A stretch of 64,000 nucleotides of DNA from Anaeromicrobium sediminis (GCF_002270055.1 NZ_NIBG01000006.1:1-64000), one strand, 5' to 3'; shown: positions 25,265 through 35,260, numbered from the stretch's first letter. Numbers and translations: made by a program. The notes: a model not told the origin generated them from the letters alone.

Positions 25265-26176
25265 CTACAGAATTAATCCATTTAGTTCTTCCTTTAGGAT
25301 ATTAATATAGGTCTGAGATTCTATACTCATTGGACGAGTTGAACTATGAATATGACCGATTTCAACATAAATATCAGGAATTGGAATCAGCACCCAATTG
25401 AAGTTTTTAGAAAAATTAGGATGGAGTTTACATCCAATCCCATAAGCATCAGTTTCGTTAACTATTTTACATTTTACGTCTCTGTCAAACACAGAAATTT
25501 CCTTATCAAAATTTATAAAGTTAAATTCTTCAGTATCAAATATATCTCCATATTGATTATAAATGCTTTCCTTATAATGGACGAATGGATATTTATGTAG
25601 TTCATAGAAGAGTGAATCTTTATGTTTTAATATGGGATGCCCTTGTCTTACGTTAACATAAAAGGAAAGCTTCCCAAGTGATACATAAGTTAGGTTTCTG
25701 TCTTTTAGATGATCGATAAAGTTTTCTAGTTTCCTTTCCACAATAATAAAAATACCCAAATCAGCTTCTTGTTTATATACCTTATCAATGACTTCAAAAC
25801 CCTGTGCATTGATTAGTTCAAAATTAAAATTTTCATTATTGGAGTTCAATTTTACGTACTTTATGAAGGATTCCATGACAGGGGAATAGTTTTGTGCAAT
25901 CAATCTAAAAGAAGAAGAATTAGTATTAGTTGAAAAATGTTTCATCTCTTCGCACTGATTTAATATTGATTGAGCATAGAGGAGGAAGGTCTGACCCTTC
26001 TCTGTGACTTGTATACCCCGATTATTTCTTTTGAAAATAGTAATACCCATTTCAGTTTCTAAATCTTTAATTGAAGTACTTAAATTTGGCTGGGATACAA
26101 AGAGTTTCTTTGCAGCTTTTGAAAGGGAACCCCATTTTTCGATTTCAATAGCATATCTTAATTGTTGAAGTGTCAT
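25265..26176 (-). CDS. LysR-family transcriptional regulator
   Basis: A 303-residue regulator with an N-terminal winged helix-turn-helix (MTLQQLRYAIEIEKWGSLSKAAKKLFVSQPNLS...) and a C-terminal effector-binding domain (about 90-295). The GGAGG site is well placed before the ATG. It is divergent from an M20 amidohydrolase, the usual layout for a LysR protein and its target, so an aminoacyl or aminobenzoyl compound may be the inducer. No T-N11-A operator could be singled out in the AT-rich intergenic region. Confidence 0.9.
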   Translation of the reverse strand: MTLQQLRYAIEIEKWGSLSKAAKKLFVSQPNLSTSIKDLETEMGITIFKRNNRGIQVTEKGQTFLLYAQSILNQCEEMKHFSTNTNSSSFRLIAQNYSPVMESFIKYVKLNSNNENFNFELINAQGFEVIDKVYKQEADLGIFIIVERKLENFIDHLKDRNLTYVSLGKLSFYVNVRQGHPILKHKDSLFYELHKYPFVHYKESIYNQYGDIFDTEEFNFINFDKEISVFDRDVKCKIVNETDAYGIGCKLHPNFSKNFNWVLIPIPDIYVEIGHIHSSTRPMSIESQTYINILKEELNGLIL

Positions 26177-26413
26177 AAAGAACCTCCTTAAACTTGGTAT
26201 AAATTTTAATTATATCTATATAGGCATTTTATATTAACAACCCCTACTATTCAAGTATTATAATTATGTTGGTGGAGCAAATTGTTGGCAAATGTGTGTT
26301 GGGTATTAGGTTATATATATATGTCAAATTTATTTTACTCTAGTGCCAATTGTGAGAAAATTCATGGTTTAATAATTAGGTATAATAAATATTAATATCA
26401 AGGGGTGTGCTAT

Positions 26414-27817
26414 ATGTCTTTTAAAGAGAGAATATCAGAATTGGTAGATTCAAAATCACATGAATTTATTTGTATCAATGATAAAATCTGGGAATTTGCT
26501 GAGATAAGATTTCAAGAACATGAGTCTGCTAAGTTACAAATGGAAGTTCTTAAAAAAGAAGGATTTGAAGTGAAGAAAGGTTTAAGCGGAATAGACACAG
26601 CATTTTTCGGTAGTTTTGGAGAAGGGTATCCAGTGATTGGAATTTTAGGAGAATTTGATGCTTTATCTGAATTAAGCCAAAAAGCAGATATGGCTGTAAG
26701 GGAACCTATTGTGGAAGGTGGCAACGGTCATGGCTGTGGCCATCATACCCTTGGGGCATCATCTTTAGCAAGTGCTGTTGCACTAAAAGATTATATGAAA
26801 GAAAATAATCTAAAAGGGACAATTCGATATTATGGTTGTCCAGCGGAAGAAAGTGGCGGTGGTAAAACATTCATGGTTAGAGATGGATACTTTAAAGACG
26901 TGGATGTTGCTTTGACTTGGCATCCTAGCTCTAGTAATTGTGTATTGGAGAGTGGCTTCTTAGCCAATGTAAAAGTATTGTTTGACTTCAAAGGAATCTC
27001 AGCTCATGCAGCAGCTTCGCCTGAATTAGGGAGAAGTGCATTGGATGCTGTGGAATTAATGAATATAGGTGTTAACTTCCTAAGAGAACATATGATTGAT
27101 GAAGCTAGAATTCATTATGCAATTACTGATGCAGGAGGAAATTCGCCAAATGTTGTACAGCATAAAGCACAAGTATTCTATACTATCAGGGCACTTAAAT
27201 CTCCACAAGTACAAGAATTATTTATGAGAGTAAAAGATATTGCAAAAGGTGCAGCCTTAATGACAGGTACGGAAGTTACCACAAGAGTTGTTGGGGGCTA
27301 TTCAGATTATTTAGCAAATGACACCTTATCAAGGATTATGGCTATCCATGCAAAGGAGGTTGTTAATGAAATTGATTATACTGATGATGAATTGGCTTAT
27401 GCAGAGAAATTCAAGAATACACTTGGTGTTGAACTGAAGTCAATGGAAAAAATCATGAACTTAGATAAAGAAGCTATGAAAAAACCGATTATGAAGGGTT
27501 TACTGCCACCACCAAAGAAATTATTAGGTTCATCAGATGTTGGAGATGTGAGTTGGGTTGTGCCAATGGCACAATTCATGGGTAATTGTTATGCATTAGG
27601 AACACCAGCGCACAGTTGGCAAATGGTAGCTCAAGGGAAGTCATCTATCACTCATAAAGGCATGATTGCAGCAGCTAAAATTATGGCATTAACAGCAGCT
27701 GAAGTTTTTCAAAATCCTGCTGTCATAGATAAAATAAAGGAAGATCATTTAGAGAATCTTGATGGAAATGAATATATTTGTCCAATTGCAGATGATGTTA
27801 TACCAAATCAGATTTAA
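26414..27817 (+). CDS. M20-family amidohydrolase, AbgB-like
   Basis: A 467-residue metallopeptidase of the AbgB (p-aminobenzoyl-glutamate hydrolase subunit B) group. GNGHGCGHHTLGA supplies metal ligands, YYGCPAEESGGGKTFM supplies the catalytic and metal-binding Glu pair, SAHAAASPELGRSALDAVELMN lies in the dimerisation lid, and SSDVGDVSWVVP/GTPAHSWQMV lies near the end. It likely hydrolyses the amide bond of an N-acyl amino acid or a related amide. The AGGGGTG site places the start at 26414 rather than the GTG at 26405. It is divergent from LysR and followed by a deletion scar and a terminator. Confidence 0.85.
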   Translation: MSFKERISELVDSKSHEFICINDKIWEFAEIRFQEHESAKLQMEVLKKEGFEVKKGLSGIDTAFFGSFGEGYPVIGILGEFDALSELSQKADMAVREPIVEGGNGHGCGHHTLGASSLASAVALKDYMKENNLKGTIRYYGCPAEESGGGKTFMVRDGYFKDVDVALTWHPSSSNCVLESGFLANVKVLFDFKGISAHAAASPELGRSALDAVELMNIGVNFLREHMIDEARIHYAITDAGGNSPNVVQHKAQVFYTIRALKSPQVQELFMRVKDIAKGAALMTGTEVTTRVVGGYSDYLANDTLSRIMAIHAKEVVNEIDYTDDELAYAEKFKNTLGVELKSMEKIMNLDKEAMKKPIMKGLLPPPKKLLGSSDVGDVSWVVPMAQFMGNCYALGTPAHSWQMVAQGKSSITHKGMIAAAKIMALTAAEVFQNPAVIDKIKEDHLENLDGNEYICPIADDVIPNQI

Positions 27818-27826
27818 TGAGATACA

Positions 27827-27954
27827 TTAATGAAGGAATGGGAATAATCTTAAAAATCCTATGTCAAAAGGTAGATATAAGTTTTAATGGCATATTAACA
27901 ACTAGTATACCACCTCAAGGGACAGCTATAATAGTTAATGCCTTAAAAGTATAA
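27827..27954 (+). pseudogene. deletion scar with 3' ends of two vanished genes
   Basis: Positions 27827-27847 (LMKEWE-stop plus following bases) match the 3' end of the lipoprotein gene at 35261 (LMEEWK-stop, then TCTTAAAAAT). Positions 27865-27954 are the last 30 codons of the 131-residue protein family (VDISFNGILTTSIPPQG...). The order is the same as in the intact pair at 35261-36456. A duplicate of that pair therefore stood here and lost everything except the two tails. No start or ribosome site remains. Confidence 0.82.
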
Positions 27955-27976
27955 ATGCTATAAGTTAAGAAACATA

Positions 27977-28014
27977 AAATCCTAGTCTAGTTTTAACTAG
28001 ACTAGGATTTTTTT
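27977..28014 (+). terminator. terminator, paralogous to the one at 36478
   Basis: AAATCCTAGTCTAG pairs perfectly with CTAGACTAGGATTT and runs into T residues. The copy at 36478 has GCCAAG/CTTGGC where this has GTCTAG/CTAGAC, a compensated change. Confidence 0.9.
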
Positions 28015-28127
28015 GTGATAGTTAAATAGGTGACTTATATTTGATTTTTAAGAATTAAAAATACGGCATATTGACAGCATATTAAGAATATAATAGTTGA
28101 AATACTTTGAAAGAAGGAGGTAGTAAT

Positions 28128-29312
28128 ATGAGTTTATTAATGGCATTTTCTATTGTACTGGTGGTTTTAGCCATCGGGGATATTGTTTCAACTAGGACAA
28201 AGGCTTGGGTTCCATCTGTATTTGTTGCGGCATTATTGTTTTTATTTGGATTTTGGACTTTCTTCCCTCAGGACATCGTTGCTATAGCAGGATTTCAGAA
28301 ACCAATCATATATTTGTCAATGTATTTATTGATAACCCATATGGGTACGTTACTAACGGTTAAGGAGTTAATTAGTCAGTGGAAAACTATTACTATTGCC
28401 CTAATGGGTATTGTGGGTATTTGTGCTCTCACACTTACAGTAGGGAGAGCCCTATTTGGTTGGGAAACAGTTGTAGTAGCTACTCCACCACTGACAGGTG
28501 GTATTGTTGCCGCCATCATTATGTCTGAAGCAGCTACCTCATTAGGAATAGAAAAATTAGCGGTATTAGCTATTATCACTTATGTAATGCAAGGCTTTGT
28601 AGGTTACCCTCTTACAGCACTTATGTTGAAAAAAGAAGGTAAAAGACTTCTAAAGGGATTTAGATCTGGTGAATTGAAGGCTGCCGAAGAAACTACAGCT
28701 AGTATCCCATCTACAACTAAGAAAAAACTTGTACCTGTTACTCCAGAGAAATATGCAACTACCTATGTTATTCTTGCAAAGTTGGGCATAACTGCTTGGG
28801 CTGCTGTAGGATTTGCAAACCTAATTAAGCCAGTTGTTAATATTTCACCATTTGTTATGTGTCTATTCTTTGGCGTGATTGCTCAAGAATTAGGCTTTGT
28901 AGAACAAAGACCTCTTAATCTCTCAAGTTCATTTGGTTTCCTAATTACAGGACTTATGGCATTTGTATTTGCTGGTCTTGCTAAAGCTACACCTGCAATG
29001 CTTGCCACAATAGCTCTTCCTCTTGCTGGAATAATAGTTTTAGGTGTGTCAGGTATGGCTATCCTTTCGATGTTTGTTGGAAAGAAACTAGGATACACTA
29101 AGGAGATGTCCTTCGCTGTAGCACTTACTGCACTTTATGGATTCCCTCCAAACTACATTCTTACTGAGGAAGCATCAAAAGCCCTAGCTGAAACTGATGA
29201 GGAAAATAAGTTCCTTATGGATGAAATGCTTCCTAAAATGCTTGTTGGAGGATTCACAACAGTTACAATTGTATCAGTAATAATTGCAGGCATATTTGTT
29301 AATTTATTATAA
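28128..29312 (+). CDS. integral membrane protein, putative permease
   Basis: About 394 residues with ten or so hydrophobic segments in two halves joined by a polar loop (around residues 185-215). PPLTGGIVAAIIMSEAA and LTALYGFPPNYILTEEASKAL hold conserved-looking small-residue stretches at equivalent positions of the two halves, as in inverted-repeat secondary transporters. I cannot assign a named family with certainty. Its position at the head of an operon of OsmC and M20 hydrolase genes suggests import of N-substituted amino acids or peptides. An AGGAGG site defines the ATG at 28128. Confidence 0.65.
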   Translation: MSLLMAFSIVLVVLAIGDIVSTRTKAWVPSVFVAALLFLFGFWTFFPQDIVAIAGFQKPIIYLSMYLLITHMGTLLTVKELISQWKTITIALMGIVGICALTLTVGRALFGWETVVVATPPLTGGIVAAIIMSEAATSLGIEKLAVLAIITYVMQGFVGYPLTALMLKKEGKRLLKGFRSGELKAAEETTASIPSTTKKKLVPVTPEKYATTYVILAKLGITAWAAVGFANLIKPVVNISPFVMCLFFGVIAQELGFVEQRPLNLSSSFGFLITGLMAFVFAGLAKATPAMLATIALPLAGIIVLGVSGMAILSMFVGKKLGYTKEMSFAVALTALYGFPPNYILTEEASKALAETDEENKFLMDEMLPKMLVGGFTTVTIVSVIIAGIFVNLL

Positions 29313-29369
29313 AAATTAGGAGCATCTCTAGATTAGAGATGCTTCATTTGAGAAAAAGGAGGAATTATT

Positions 29370-29786
29370 TTGGCTCATAAAATAAATTGCTCATGGGAAG
29401 GCCAAATGAAATTTAAAGCAATGGATGAGTTTGGTCATGATGTGTTGATGGATGTTAATCCAAACGTTGGAGGCAATAATGAAGGGTTTCTTCCTATGCC
29501 AATGCTTCTAGTAGGCCTTGGAGGTTGCATGGGAGTTGATGTAAAAATGATTCTTGATAAAATGAGAGTAGAAATCGAAAGTATGAACTTAGAAGTAATA
29601 GGCGAAATCGATGATGGTAAACCAAAAACATACAAAGAAATAAAGCTAAAGTTTTATTTTAAAGGCAAAGACTTGAATATGGATAAGCTAGAGAGGGCAA
29701 TAAAATTGTCCGAGGAGAAATATTGCAATGTAAGTGCTATTTTATCTAAATCAGCAAAGATAGTTCATGAAATATTAATTCTTTAA
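29370..29786 (+). CDS. OsmC-family protein
   Basis: A 138-residue OsmC/Ohr-fold protein with the two reactive cysteines of the family: one in VGLGGCMGVDVKM and one in EEKYCNVSAIL. OsmC proteins reduce organic hydroperoxides or react with small thiols, but in catabolic operons their role is unclear. The start is TTG, supported by AAGGAGG nine bases upstream. The carbamoylase-type gene follows after 19 bases, so it is part of the same operon. Confidence 0.87.
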   Translation: MAHKINCSWEGQMKFKAMDEFGHDVLMDVNPNVGGNNEGFLPMPMLLVGLGGCMGVDVKMILDKMRVEIESMNLEVIGEIDDGKPKTYKEIKLKFYFKGKDLNMDKLERAIKLSEEKYCNVSAILSKSAKIVHEILIL

Positions 29787-29805
29787 AATTTGGGAGGAAA
29801 ATATT

Positions 29806-31044
29806 ATGATAACAAATTTACATAGAATTAGAAGAGATATCGAGGAATTGTCAAAGTTCAATGCTACCCCTGGCCAAGGCCTTACAAGATTTTCACTTAC
29901 AAATGAAGACAGAGAAGCAAGGGAATACATAAAAAGTGAACTTACAAAATTAGGTCTTAAGGTTTATGAAGATCCTGCTGGAAGTATATTTGGAAAAAGA
30001 GATGGAATAAATAATGACCTTCCAGTTATTATGATAGGATCTCATTTTGATTCAGTAAAAAATGGCGGTAATTTTGATGGTCCTGCCGGTATAGTCATGG
30101 CACTGGAAATAATGAGGGTACTTGAAGAAAATAATGTTAAAACTAAGTACCCTATTGAGTTTGTGGGTATGATAGAGGAGGAAGGCGGCAGATTCGGTGG
30201 TGGAGTGTTTGGAAGTAGAGCAATGACAGGGAAAGTATCCACTGACCAATTATATAACAATAAAGATGAAGCGGGAATCTATATGGCTGAGGCCCTCAGA
30301 AAATTTGGTTTTAATCCAGATGAAATTGAAAAGGCTAAGAGAGCTCCTAAGGATATAAAAGCCTTCATTGAGCTTCACATAGAGCAGGGTCCTATCTTAG
30401 AAACTGAAAATAAGGATATAGGCATTGTTGATTTTATAGTTGGAATCAATGAGTTTAAGGTCATAGTCAGAGGTAGACCTGACCATGCTGGAACTACGCC
30501 GATGGATATGAGATCAGATGCTCTTAGTACAGCCTCAAAGGTCATAAGCAAAATAGACGGTTATGCAAAGGATGCTTCAGAAGGTACTGTGGCTACTGTG
30601 GGAATACTTAATGTTAAGCCCGGAGCAGCAAATATTGTACCTGGAGAGGTTACATTCACTGTTGACATAAGATCGAAAAAAGGTGATTGTATAAGGTCAG
30701 TAAAAAATAGGATTATTAAATGTCTCAATGAAGAAGCTCACTCTTCAGGTGTAGAAATAAAGATAATAGAGATGTTAGATGTAAACCCAGTTAAAATGTC
30801 TGATCAAATTACTGAAAGTCTTGAAAATAACGGAAAATCATGTGGTTTTTCATATATTAAAATGCTTAGTGGTGCAGGACATGATGCTATGGTTATGGCG
30901 TCTATAACAGATGTAGGACTATTATTCGTTCCTAGTAAGAATGGCAGAAGCCATTGTCCAGAGGAATGGACTGATTATGAGGACTTGCAAAAGGGAATTG
31001 AAGTTATATATAATACTATACTTGATTTAGGGGAGGAAATCTAA
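29806..31044 (+). CDS. Zn-dependent hydrolase of the hydantoinase/carbamoylase (M20) family
   Basis: A 412-residue enzyme related to N-carbamoyl-L-amino acid hydrolase, beta-ureidopropionase and allantoate amidohydrolase. Metal and catalytic motifs include MIGSHFDSVKNGGNFDGPAG, GMIEEEGGRFG, FIELHIEQGPILE and PDHAGTTPMDMRSDA. It removes carbamoyl-type groups from N-carbamoyl amino acids in the cytoplasm. It abuts the next amidohydrolase gene (stop at 31044, ATG at 31045) and lies downstream of OsmC and a putative permease. Confidence 0.88.
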   Translation: MITNLHRIRRDIEELSKFNATPGQGLTRFSLTNEDREAREYIKSELTKLGLKVYEDPAGSIFGKRDGINNDLPVIMIGSHFDSVKNGGNFDGPAGIVMALEIMRVLEENNVKTKYPIEFVGMIEEEGGRFGGGVFGSRAMTGKVSTDQLYNNKDEAGIYMAEALRKFGFNPDEIEKAKRAPKDIKAFIELHIEQGPILETENKDIGIVDFIVGINEFKVIVRGRPDHAGTTPMDMRSDALSTASKVISKIDGYAKDASEGTVATVGILNVKPGAANIVPGEVTFTVDIRSKKGDCIRSVKNRIIKCLNEEAHSSGVEIKIIEMLDVNPVKMSDQITESLENNGKSCGFSYIKMLSGAGHDAMVMASITDVGLLFVPSKNGRSHCPEEWTDYEDLQKGIEVIYNTILDLGEEI

Positions 31045-32208
31045 ATGGGAGTTAAGGAACTGGCAAAAAAATATAAACAATATGCTATTGATTTAAGAAG
31101 AGATTTTCACATGAATCCAGAGCCCAGTATGAAGGAAATAAGGACATCTACTAGAGTTATGGAAGAATTAGAAAAAATGGGTATTGATTGCAAAAAAGTA
31201 GCTGGAACTGGAGTAGTTGGAATCATCAAAGGAGCTTCTGCTGGTAAAACTATAGCTCTTAGAGCAGATATGGATGCCCTTGAAGTAACAGAGGAAAACG
31301 AAAAGGACTATAAATCAAAGGTCCATGGAATAATGCATGCTTGTGGCCATGATGCCCATACGGCAGGATTACTTACTGCAGCTAGAATATTAAATGATAT
31401 GAAGGATCAGCTTAATGGTACAGTTAAGCTACTTTTCCAGCCCGGTGAAGAAGTAGCACAGGGAGCTATAAAAATGATAGAAGAAGGTGTTATGGAGGAT
31501 GTTGATGGAATTTTTGGCATTCACGTATGGAATGATATGGAAGTAGGCACAATATCTGTGGAAGCAGGCCCTAGAATGGCCTCCGCTGGAATATTTAAAA
31601 TAAATATTATAGGGAAAGGTGGACATGGTTCTATGCCTAACCAAGGGGTAGATGCAGCAGTGGTTGGCTCTGCAATTGTTATGAATCTTCAATCCCTTGT
31701 GAGTAGAGAAATTAGTCCATTAGATCCTGCGGTAGTAAGTGTAGGGATATTTAATGCAGGAACAAGATTTAATGTTATTGCAGGTGAAGCATACCTTGAA
31801 GGAACAACAAGATGCTTTAGTATGGAAGTGAATGACGCTTTTGAGGAAATGATTACAAGAATAGCCGGAAACACTGCCAAAAGCTATCGCGCTAAGGCTC
31901 TAGTTGACTATAAACAACTTGTTATACCTACAATAAATGATCCTGAAATGGCGTCTATAGCTGAGGGAGCAGTTAAAGAAATAAGGGGTAGTGATGCTCT
32001 TAAGACATATAAACAAACTACGGGAGGAGAAGATTTTTCATTCTTCACTCAAAAAGCACCAGGAGCATTTGCCTTTGTAGGATCAAAAAATGAAAAGAAA
32101 TTAGAATATTTCCCTCACCATCACTCTAAGTTTGATATTGATGAGGATGCTCTTGAGATAGCAGCAGCTTTATATTCTCAGTTTGCAATTGATTTTTTGA
32201 ATAAGTAA
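31045..32208 (+). CDS. M20D amidohydrolase, tandem copy 1
   Basis: A 387-residue member of the hippurate/IAA-amino-acid hydrolase group. RRDFHMNPEPSMKE, ALRADMDALEVTEEN, GIMHACGHDAHTAGLL, LFQPGEEVAQGA and GKGGHGSMPNQGVDA carry the metal-binding Cys, His and Glu residues. It hydrolyses N-acyl amino acids or similar amides. Sequence identity with the gene that follows is high along the whole length, showing a tandem duplication. Its start directly follows the previous stop with a GGGGAGG site inside the upstream gene. Confidence 0.9.
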   Translation: MGVKELAKKYKQYAIDLRRDFHMNPEPSMKEIRTSTRVMEELEKMGIDCKKVAGTGVVGIIKGASAGKTIALRADMDALEVTEENEKDYKSKVHGIMHACGHDAHTAGLLTAARILNDMKDQLNGTVKLLFQPGEEVAQGAIKMIEEGVMEDVDGIFGIHVWNDMEVGTISVEAGPRMASAGIFKINIIGKGGHGSMPNQGVDAAVVGSAIVMNLQSLVSREISPLDPAVVSVGIFNAGTRFNVIAGEAYLEGTTRCFSMEVNDAFEEMITRIAGNTAKSYRAKALVDYKQLVIPTINDPEMASIAEGAVKEIRGSDALKTYKQTTGGEDFSFFTQKAPGAFAFVGSKNEKKLEYFPHHHSKFDIDEDALEIAAALYSQFAIDFLNK

Positions 32209-32220
32209 AGGGGAAGTAAT

Positions 32221-33387
32221 ATGGATTATAAAAAGATATTGGAAATGCAAAAGGATTATGTTATAAAGTTAAGAAGAGACTTCCATGCAAACCCTGAACT
32301 CAGTTGGAAGGAATTCCGAACATCCAAGAGAATAAAGGAAGAATTAGAAAACATGGGAATTTCCTATGTTGAAATGGCTGGAACAGGAGTTGTTGGTACT
32401 ATAAATGGTAATCTGCCAGGTAAAACTATTGCTTTAAGAGGAGATATGGATGCACTAGAAGTTACTGAAAAAAATGAAATAGAATACAAATCTCAAAATC
32501 CAGGAGTAATGCATGCCTGTGGTCATGATGGTCATACAGCTATGCTTTTAGGAGCTGCTAGAGCCTTAAATGAAGTGAAGGATAAGATAAACGGATCTAT
32601 TAAACTAATCTTCCAACCTGCTGAAGAAATGGTTCAAGGAGCAAAGAAAATGATCGAAGAAGGTGTCCTAGAAGGTGTTGACGGTATATTGGGAATACAT
32701 TTATGGTCAGACATGAAAACTGGAAAGATATCAGTAGATCCTGGTCCAAGAATGGCTTCGGGAGACCATGTTATCATAGATATCATAGGTAAGGGGGGAC
32801 ATGGTTCTATGCCCCATCAAGGTGTTGATGCAATTGTTGCAGCTTCTGATCTTGTCATGAATACACAATCAATTATAAGTAGAGAAATAAATCCATTAGA
32901 TCCCGTTGTTTTTACAATAGGAGAAATTAAAGCTGGCACAAGATTTAATGTTATGGCAGGAGAAGTCCATCTTGAAGGAACCACAAGATGCTTCGATCCT
33001 GAAATAAGGGCAAAGCTTCCCCACATAATAGAAAGATATGCACATTACGCAGCTTCTACATATAGAGCAGAAGCTAGGCTTAAGTATATACATGGAACTC
33101 CTCCAACAATTAATCATGAGAGATGTTCTTCTCTCGCTAAGGAAACTGTTTTAAGTATGGTTGGAGAAGGTGGTCTCATAAATCTGGAAAAAACAACAGG
33201 TAGCGAGGATATGGCATACTATCTCGAAAAAATACCGGGATTGATAGCCTTTGTAGGGTCAGGAAATGATGAAAAAGAAGCAAATTTCCCTCATCACCAC
33301 CCAAAATTTAATCTGGACGAAGACAGCCTAGCTATAGGTACTGAACTATATTTCAAGTTTGCCATTGATTTTCTTGGAAAGTTCTAA
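32221..33387 (+). CDS. M20D amidohydrolase, tandem copy 2
   Basis: A 388-residue paralogue of the preceding enzyme with the same ligands (GVMHACGHDGHTAMLL, IFQPAEEMVQGAKKM, GKGGHGSMPHQGVDA). Differences cluster in the C-terminal third (GTPPTINHERC, GGLINLEKTTGSEDMAYYL), which suggests different substrate preference. It is the last gene of the operon, 12 bases after the previous stop, and is followed by a strong bidirectional terminator. Confidence 0.9.
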   Translation: MDYKKILEMQKDYVIKLRRDFHANPELSWKEFRTSKRIKEELENMGISYVEMAGTGVVGTINGNLPGKTIALRGDMDALEVTEKNEIEYKSQNPGVMHACGHDGHTAMLLGAARALNEVKDKINGSIKLIFQPAEEMVQGAKKMIEEGVLEGVDGILGIHLWSDMKTGKISVDPGPRMASGDHVIIDIIGKGGHGSMPHQGVDAIVAASDLVMNTQSIISREINPLDPVVFTIGEIKAGTRFNVMAGEVHLEGTTRCFDPEIRAKLPHIIERYAHYAASTYRAEARLKYIHGTPPTINHERCSSLAKETVLSMVGEGGLINLEKTTGSEDMAYYLEKIPGLIAFVGSGNDEKEANFPHHHPKFNLDEDSLAIGTELYFKFAIDFLGKF

Positions 33388-33525
33388 GGTGCTTTTGAGA
33401 ATTATAGGTATTATAAATTGATTATAAAAATTGATTCGATAAATTTAAGTCTAGTAAAATGTGTCACTCTTATGAGAAGTAGTACAAAAAATAAATAAAT
33501 GAAAAAAATATATGAGTAAAAAGAA

Positions 33526-33573
33526 AGGCATTTTCCAAATTTTTTTGTTAGATTTGGAAAATGCCTCTCTTTG
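33526..33573. terminator. bidirectional terminator between amidohydrolase operon and APC permease
   Basis: AGGCATTTTCCAAAT pairs perfectly with ATTTGGAAAATGCCT (15 bp), with T-rich flanks on each side. Confidence 0.9.
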
Positions 33574-33614
33574 TTATATTTCTAATATATATATTTATAG
33601 TAATCAAATATAAG

Positions 33615-35000
33615 TTAATAAGATAAAGAAGACTGTTTATCGGTGATAGCTTCTTTGTTTTTTAATTTATAATTACTTTTATATTTATAAAAGAAAAATC
33701 CTGTAATACCCCATAGAATTAAAAGTATATATCCTTGGATTCCCATAAATGCAGGAGAACTTGGTATGAGAAGTATGATCATAAAAATTGTACTAAAAAT
33801 CATTCCCAGACCTGCAAAGAATTTATGAATATTGAATTTTTTGTTGAGTTTATATACACACATGGATGTGAAGAAGAAAGCTAATACTCCTCCTAAGGAT
33901 GCCATATTTACAATTAAAACAATAATATTTCTTCCAAGAAATGCTGTAAGACAGGAAACAAGTGCTACAAATTTTACAGCGTTGTGAGGAATATTGTTCT
34001 CAGATATGTTCCCAAAGGATTCAGGTAGTACTTTTTCTCTTGACATAGAAAGTATAAGACGACTAGATGCTAGGATAAATCCGTTCATTCCAGCTAGAAC
34101 AGATGCTCCTAAAGCTATAAACAATAGGACAAGTCCTATATCTCCTAAATAATGAGAAACAGCATCTCCTGTAGCCCACTGAATATTTCCATTTACAATT
34201 GCCTCTTTTGTGTAGACAGATGCAGTCATAACATTTAATATGTTGTAAATAATAAAGCCTGATATTATTGATAAAACGGCAAGCTTTGAAGCCGTAGAGT
34301 TTTCACATTCATATTCTTCGGACATTTGAACTATCGTATCAAATCCTAAAAATGCCCAAGGGGCTAAAGCTATTATTGAAAGTATTTTAGACATATTTAT
34401 TTTATCAAATCCAAGATATGTGTTTAGAACATGTTTTTGAGGATCGTATTTATATAAAAATACACATAAAAGCAATAATATTATGGACACTAATGTTCCG
34501 GATAACATAATTTGATATCTTGAAGAAAATTGTATATTCCTTAAATTAATATAGCATATTATTCCAATGCTAATTATAGTAAATAATACTTCTCCAAGAT
34601 AAATATGAAAACCATTGATAGAATAAAGATAGACAGTTTTAAGAAAATCAGGAAGAAAACCACTTACAAGAATGGTGAAAGCTGAGGCGTTTAAAGAAAG
34701 GGTGGCTATATAAGCCAATACTAAAAACCAGCCTGTTAAAAATCCGATCTTATCTCCTAAAGTTTTTTTTGCGTATAAAAATTCGCCACCAGAATCATCA
34801 TATATATCCACCATATAAGCATAATTTTTTTCAATAGCCATAAGCATAAGCATTCCAATAAAAAGACCTATAAAGGTATTTACAACACCTGCCTTGGGTA
34901 GATATGTTTCTCCTGGTTGCATGAAAGCACCCCAACCTATTATTGCTCCTAGGGAAACTGAAAAAACACCTAATTTACTAATCCCGTGGGATTCTTGCAT
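33615..35000 (-). CDS. APC-superfamily amino-acid permease
   Basis: A 461-residue transporter with twelve predicted membrane helices. The N-terminal SVSLGAIIGWGAFMQPG matches the G-A-I-I-G substrate-binding segment of APC transporters, and IALAPWAFLGFDTIVQMSEEYE matches the TM6 region. It likely exchanges or imports an amino acid. The GGAG site fits the ATG at 35000. It converges on the amidohydrolase operon, so it could move the released amino acid. Confidence 0.87.
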   Translation of the reverse strand: MQESHGISKLGVFSVSLGAIIGWGAFMQPGETYLPKAGVVNTFIGLFIGMLMLMAIEKNYAYMVDIYDDSGGEFLYAKKTLGDKIGFLTGWFLVLAYIATLSLNASAFTILVSGFLPDFLKTVYLYSINGFHIYLGEVLFTIISIGIICYINLRNIQFSSRYQIMLSGTLVSIILLLLCVFLYKYDPQKHVLNTYLGFDKINMSKILSIIALAPWAFLGFDTIVQMSEEYECENSTASKLAVLSIISGFIIYNILNVMTASVYTKEAIVNGNIQWATGDAVSHYLGDIGLVLLFIALGASVLAGMNGFILASSRLILSMSREKVLPESFGNISENNIPHNAVKFVALVSCLTAFLGRNIIVLIVNMASLGGVLAFFFTSMCVYKLNKKFNIHKFFAGLGMIFSTIFMIILLIPSSPAFMGIQGYILLILWGITGFFFYKYKSNYKLKNKEAITDKQSSLSY

Positions 35001-35260
35001 CAAATCGCTCCTTTTTTATTTTAGTTTGAAAGACTTAAAAAATAAGACTATATTTAAATCTCCATATGGTTGTCTATTGTATCATACATTTCATTTATGT
35101 CAAATTTTCAGATGAAAAGTCGACTGTAAATAAACTATTTCATAACTAAAAAATTTACAATTTGGAAACAAATTTATATATTTTAGAAATACTTATTTTG
35201 TATAATAACTTTAGTTCATGAAAATGTAATTACAAAATTATAAGAAAGAGGTAGAGAAAT

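Noticed and set aside
28071-28094. TTGACA and TATAAT before the putative permease gene
   Set aside because: The spacing is only 12 bases, too short for a sigma-A promoter.
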